Assembly (NCBI GenBank): GCA_026770575.1
Contig: MU657167.1
Coordinates: forward strand, 315,649-379,648
Origin: Pelagophyceae sp. CCMP2097
Taxonomy: Eukaryota; Sar; Pelagophyceae
DNA: 64,000 bases
Direction of reading: 5' to 3'
Part shown: positions 60,645-64,000 of the stretch, in pieces
Position numbering within the stretch: position 1 is the first letter of the stretch
Layout: every line of letters starts with the position of its first letter
Translations under genes and position numbers: made by a program
The notes under the pieces: generated by a model
The model's database searches: none
Told to the model about the DNA's origin: nothing
The model's input: the letters and a program-made list of their open reading frames with translations, nothing else

Positions 60645-61718
60645 TCACGGCGCTCCGTTAGTCAGCCCGGGCCGCGGGCGGAGGAGGAAGACTCGGACGA
60701 AGGCGCGCTTGCGGCCGTCGGCGTCGTCGCGCACCATGCCCTGGGCGGCCATGGACTCGGAGAGGCGCATCTGGTGCGCGCCGGCCTCGAATACGTTGGC
60801 GACTGCGGAAGCGGCGTCGAAAAAAGATAGGACGTCGGCGTCCTTCGCGTTGCCATGGAGCGCAAACGCCACGATGGCCACGCCGCTTTCGCTTAAAAGG
60901 TCGAGGATGGACTGCAGCAGCGCGGAGTGCGCAATCGGGTTGTAGACGCAGTCGCAGGCCACGACGACGTCGAAGCGGCCGAGCGCCAAAGTCGGGGCGC
61001 CCCACGCGAGGCGCCGCACGGCGACGGACGCGCCGCGCCGCGCGCGCGGCGCCGCGAGCGCGCGCCGCGCGTTGGCGGCGAGGCAGCACAGCGATGCCGG
61101 CGTCGGCGCGTCCGTGAGCACCACGCTGGCGCCGCGGCGGAAAAACGCGAGGCCTAGGTTTCCCGAAACGTCGACGCGCGGCGAGGCCGACGCGGGCGCA
61201 CCTGGCAGACCGAGGCCGGCGCCGAGCTCGACGACTCGCTTCCCGGCCAGGCCGTGCGCGGCGCCGGCCGGCGGAGCGCCGGCGGCCCAGAAGTCGTCGC
61301 CTCTGAGCACGCTCGCCGCGACGTAGTCCGCAGCGCTCCAGACGACGTCGCCGTGGCCGCTGGCGCCGCAGCTCGTGCGGTAGTGGATCACGTCGCGGCC
61401 GTCGCCCGGCGACGCCCAGCGGCGCCAGCGGCTCAATTGGAAGAGCGACGCGAAGCGCCGCGCGTCGGCCACGGCCTCGGCCTCGTCGGCGCCATCGGCC
61501 TCGTCGGCGCCGGCGGCCGCGCTGTTTTCGCCGCCGTCGACGGCCACGGCGGCGCCTTGCCGCACGCCGTCCGAGTCCGAGTCCGAGTCCGAGTTTCCCC
61601 AGAGCGCGCCGACGCCGTCGACGTCGTCGAAGCGCGCCTCGGCCTCCTCGATGCGCCGAGCGGCGTCGGCGAACCAGGCGTAGTCGTCGGGGCCGAGGAG
61701 CGATGCAAACGACGCCAT
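60645..61718 (-). CDS. METTL21-type (Methyltransf_16) protein methyltransferase
   Basis: An N-terminal acidic region (ALWGNSDSDSDSDG) precedes DVVWSAADYVAASVL, then SAM motif I KRVVELGAGLGLPG. A 48-base intron (61154-61201, GTGCGC..CTAG), in phase and stop-free, joins this to LAFFRRGASVVLTDAPTPAS. The post-motif DVVVACDCVYNPIAHSALLQ carries the DxxY-type signature of lysine methyltransferases such as METTL21 or eEF2KMT. VAIVAFALHGN closes the fold. The target protein cannot be told from the sequence. The short Ser/Asp repeat near residue 43 comes from a GAGTCC-type microsatellite. Confidence 0.8.
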   Translation of the reverse strand: MASFASLLGPDDYAWFADAARRIEEAEARFDDVDGVGALWGNSDSDSDSDGVRQGAAVAVDGGENSAAAGADEADGADEAEAVADARRFASLFQLSRWRRWASPGDGRDVIHYRTSCGASGHGDVVWSAADYVAASVLRGDDFWAAGAPPAGAAHGLAGKRVVELGAGLGLPGAPASASPRVDVSGNLGLAFFRRGASVVLTDAPTPASLCCLAANARRALAAPRARRGASVAVRRLAWGAPTLALGRFDVVVACDCVYNPIAHSALLQSILDLLSESGVAIVAFALHGNAKDADVLSFFDAASAVANVFEAGAHQMRLSESMAAQGMVRDDADGRKRAFVRVFLLRPRPGLTNGAP

Positions 61719-62028
61719 CGGAGAGATGTATGCGCCCGCGCCGCCGCGGGCCTGCGGAGACGCCGCGGGGGGCTCCGGTGGGCCGAGTAGGCAACCGGCG
61801 GGCTGAACCTCGCGCCCAAGTGCGAGTCACACGCGCACCTTGTGGGAGGAGCTCTCGGCGGCGTGCAGCAAGTATATCGCCGAAATTCGGCGGCTCGACG
61901 AAAAAAATCCAATTAATTCGCGGGTAATGTTCGTCGTCGCGGCCTCGAGCAGGCGCGTCTCCACGGCCAAGACGCTCCCGGAAACTCGGAGTAAATTGAA
62001 ATTATCGCCGAATCTTCGATATTTTGGC
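61719..62028. other. Intergenic region between methyltransferase start and U6 terminator
   Basis: About 310 bp with AT-rich parts (61870-62020). No gene seen. Confidence 0.45.
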
Positions 62029-62034
62029 AAAAAA
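62029..62034 (-). terminator. Pol III terminator of U6
   Basis: Six consecutive T on the minus strand directly follow the U6 RNA end (GAATCGATAC then TTTTTT). Confidence 0.85.
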
Positions 62035-62142
62035 GTATCGATTCCTTTCTCGATTTGTGCGTGTCATCCTTGCGCAGGGGCCATGCTAATCTTCTCTGTA
62101 TCGTTCCGATATTAATTGGTGCTCACTCTTTCGAGATGAGTC
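62035..62142 (-). ncRNA. RNU6: U6 spliceosomal snRNA
   Basis: The minus strand contains the U6 core: GGAACGATACAGAGAAGATT (ACAGAGA box) then AGCATGGCCCCTGCGCAAGG (AGC triad) and ATGACACGCA. The 5' end folds as CTCA-T-CTC-GAAA-GAG-TGAG, a 7-bp stem with a bulged U and GAAA loop, in place of the usual 5' stem-loop. About 108 nt. U6 forms the catalytic centre of the spliceosome, consistent with the many introns in this window. Ends are set by the T-run and by the distance to the TATA box. Confidence 0.95.
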
Positions 62143-62162
62143 CAATTCTGAAGGCAACAAAG

Positions 62163-62176
62163 TTGTATATAAACCC
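62163..62176 (-). promoter_or_regulatory. TATA box of the U6 gene
   Basis: GGGTTTATATACAA on the minus strand lies about 21-34 bases upstream of the inferred U6 start, the usual position for a Pol III type 3 TATA element. Confidence 0.75.
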
Positions 62177-63323
62177 TAATTCGCTACTTTTTCCCCTTGG
62201 GCAGCGTCCACGTCGACTCGAGCTCCTGCAGCCGCCGTCGCTCCCGGCACGCCGCTCGAATCGTCCGGATCGCCCGCACCGTAGCACGCGATGTTTGGGT
62301 GGCGAGCAAAGTTTCACGCAATTTCATCGAACGAACGCCTCCCGAGAAGGGGTCATCGATAGGGTCCATCGGGCGTCGCGTCGGGGTGGCATGGAGTCGC
62401 CGGGTGGCTCCGCGGCGGCGGCGGCGGCTTCGCCGTCTGCCCAGCGCGACGCAGGGAATGCGCCCGTGGGTCTTGAGGCTACAGAAGCGCCAGGTTCAGG
62501 GGCTAGACCCGCGCCAGGGAAAAGGCCCGATATAGCGAAGTCGCGAGCGGCAACAGCGGCTGAGGCTATAGCCGGGCAAGGGCAGGGTCGACAAAGGGTC
62601 CGGGTCCGACCCGGTCCAGTGCAAGACCTGAGGTAGGGTCCGGGTCCGGGTCCGGCCGAGGCCGTGGACCCACGGCCGGGTCCGGGGTCCGGGTCCGGCC
62701 TCGCCCACGCGGGTCCGGGTCCTCCTCTAGGGCTTGTCGAAGTCCCGGACCCGGACCCGCGGACCCGCGGACCCTTTGTCGACCCTGTGCCCCGCCCCTC
62801 CGCCTTTGCCGCGGTCGTGCCAGTGACTCGTGCGAGCAGCACTCGAGGCGGCCGCATCCGCGGGGGCCTGATGCGACGCCGAGAGGCAGCAATCGGCCGA
62901 TGGAAACCAAACAGAACGAGGGTCCACGGTCCCGGGCTTTGCAGCTCTCCGCGACCAAGAGTACCGTCGCCTCTCGAGCCCGGGTGCCCAAGGTGGGCTG
63001 GGAACATATATACAACGACGCTGCATTATGGGGGAGAAAGGAGTGAACGGTCCCTCCCGCCTCCGACCCTCGGCGCATCGAAGGGAGTCCGAGGACGAAG
63101 AAGAACGGGTGGGGCACGTTATCGTAGGCGCGGAAGAACGGGGTCAGGTGGGCTTCGAATCGCCGCGACGCGCGCGCCACGACGGACCCGTGTGCGGCAC
63201 GCGCGGCGGCGTCGGCGCCGCTCGCGCGCTGCGGCCGTCGCGCGCGATGCTGCGCCTCGCAGCGCCCTGGCAGCAACCGGAGCCGCCGCGGGTCCCGAGG
63301 ATGAGGAAGAACGGGTAGACACG
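62177..63323. other. Repeat-rich gene-poor stretch
   Basis: This contains the GGGTCC-rich inverted repeat listed separately. A minus-strand frame 62369-62184 ends RAIRTIRAACRERRRLQELE and might be the tail of an exon, but nothing supports a full gene. Otherwise nothing recognisable. Confidence 0.4.
62584..62786. repeat. GGGTCC-rich repeat with 19-bp perfect inverted arms
   Basis: AGGGTCGACAAAGGGTCCG at 62584-62602 is exactly inverted at 62768-62786. The 165 bp between is built of GGGTCC/GGACCC hexamers in both orientations, so the whole can fold into a long hairpin. No coding frame and no clear target-site duplication. Confidence 0.75.
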
Positions 63324-64000
63324 TCAGCGTCGGCGAAAGAACGACGTGCGCAGGAGCTCCGCCTTGACTTTGAGCACGGCCGTCTGCAGCTTGCCGAGCC
63401 TCTTGTTCCATTTCGTGCCGGTCACGACCCACAGGAACTTTGCAAACGCCATGCGGATCGGGTAGCCGGCGCCGACGGCAAACTTGACGAGGAAGTCGCT
63501 GACATCACGCACAAAGTCGCCCACGCGGCTACAGCCCCGAGTGAAGCGGATGATCTGGCTCGTGACGACGCCGTGCCGGCACGTGCGCGAGAGCCACGAC
63601 TCCAGGTATGAAACGTCCGGTAGTCCTTGAAGAACAGCGCGCTCCTGCCGACGCGTCGCTTGTCGAAGAGGCAGAACGCCAACCGTCGAGCCCTGGCGTC
63701 CTTCCAGACGGTAAAGTCGAGATAGTTGACCAAATGGCCAGACACGTCGAGGTCCACCAGCTTAATCGGCAGCTTGACGCCACCAAAGGAGCGAGGATAA
63801 TAGCCGTCCGTGTCGTCGTCGAAGTAGCGCCACGAAGCCGAGTCGAGGCCGTCGAACGCGACGTCGAAACGATCGTCGACCAGCCGCGTCGAGCACGCGA
63901 CCGAGATGATCCTCGACCTAAGAACTTTGCGACGCGGGCCGACGGCATCGTGGTAGCGTTGCACCAGCCACAGCAGGAACTTGAACTCGAGCGAGAAGAG
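63324..64000 (-). pseudogene. Reverse-transcriptase fragment of a retroelement (runs off the right edge)
   Basis: The minus strand encodes the C-terminal part of an RT: PIKLVDLDVSGHLVNYLDFT, RRLAFCLFDKR, then in another frame LPDVSYLESWLSRTCRHGVV and TSQIIRFTRGCSRVGDFVRD, and FLVKFAVGAGYPIRMAFAKF. The succession FLD-like strand, LYDKR-like motif, SQ(I/L)IR(F/Y)xRxCS, and GYP is that of RT domains found in many algal and animal retroelements. The catalytic (Y/F)xDD would lie beyond 64000. A single-base shift near 63630 breaks the frame, so this copy is probably dead or has a base-calling error. Confidence 0.6.

Noticed and set aside
62184..62369. Minus-strand 61-codon gene upstream of U6
   Set aside because: The peptide RAIRTIRAACRERRRLQELE is helical-looking, but it has no family match and no upstream exons could be joined.
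62587..62780. Telomeric or subtelomeric repeat
   Set aside because: The unit is GGGTCC in both orientations, not TTTAGGG or TTAGGG, and coding genes and a U6 gene surround it.
1..64000. tRNA and rRNA genes
   Set aside because: I looked for cloverleaf-like and rRNA-like conserved blocks by eye and saw none beyond U6. A covariance-model scan would be decisive and was not possible.

Overview
The window is nuclear DNA from a GC-rich, intron-poor microalga, most likely a stramenopile of the pelagophyte type (Aureococcus/Pelagomonas-like). That placement is inferred from four things: very high GC, compact introns of about 42-185 bases whose donors mostly read GTGCGT, GTCCGT or GTCAGT, MYND/Sel1/ankyrin proteins, and a U6 snRNA plus a selenoprotein with a SECIS element. 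No species can be proved from the sequence alone. Most genes run on the minus strand, and many introns are a multiple of three without stops, so a plain ORF reading runs straight through them.

Layout. 1-2 kb: remnants of MYND-RING-Sel1 genes with indels and an 81-bp direct repeat. 2.4-11.3 kb: a VWA8-type AAA+ gene whose three-module AAA block has been duplicated in frame, giving six modules plus a C-terminal VWA domain; SH3-like coding exons just upstream (11.4-13.0 kb) may be its N-terminus. 13.3-21.6 kb: an AlkB-TRM9 fusion, a LON-domain protein, a DMAC1-like membrane protein, an F-box/LRR/ankyrin gene, SND3/PHO88 and MIC10. 22.7-29.3 kb: a DEAH helicase, a HAD phosphatase and selenoprotein K with its SECIS. 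29.6-38.9 kb: three unrecognised or weakly recognised proteins and a YgfZ/GcvT-like protein. 39.1-39.5 kb: a hAT-like MITE with terminal inverted repeats and an 8-bp target duplication. 39.8-49.2 kb: a long-chain acyl-CoA synthetase, a 2OG-oxygenase/FkbH fusion and a FadE-type acyl-CoA dehydrogenase. 49.5-54.9 kb: a His-tailed unknown, a targeted HPRT, FOXRED1 and a BTB-Kelch protein. 55.5-61.7 kb: an OTU protease broken by a 350-base assembly gap, an unknown protein, GatA head-to-head with a pseudouridine synthase, and a METTL21-type methyltransferase. 62.0-64.0 kb: U6 snRNA with TATA box and T-run terminator, GGGTCC-rich repeats, and a reverse-transcriptase fragment running off the right edge.

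The genes do not form one pathway. Organelle-linked functions recur: cristae (MIC10), complex I assembly (FOXRED1, DMAC1-like), organellar Gln-tRNA formation (GatA), Fe-S/folate-type YgfZ, and fatty-acid activation and oxidation (ACSL, FadE). RNA modification also recurs (AlkB-TRM9, pseudouridine synthase, U6). Exon joins given here were worked out by eye from splice sites and homologous motifs, and have not been tested against transcripts.
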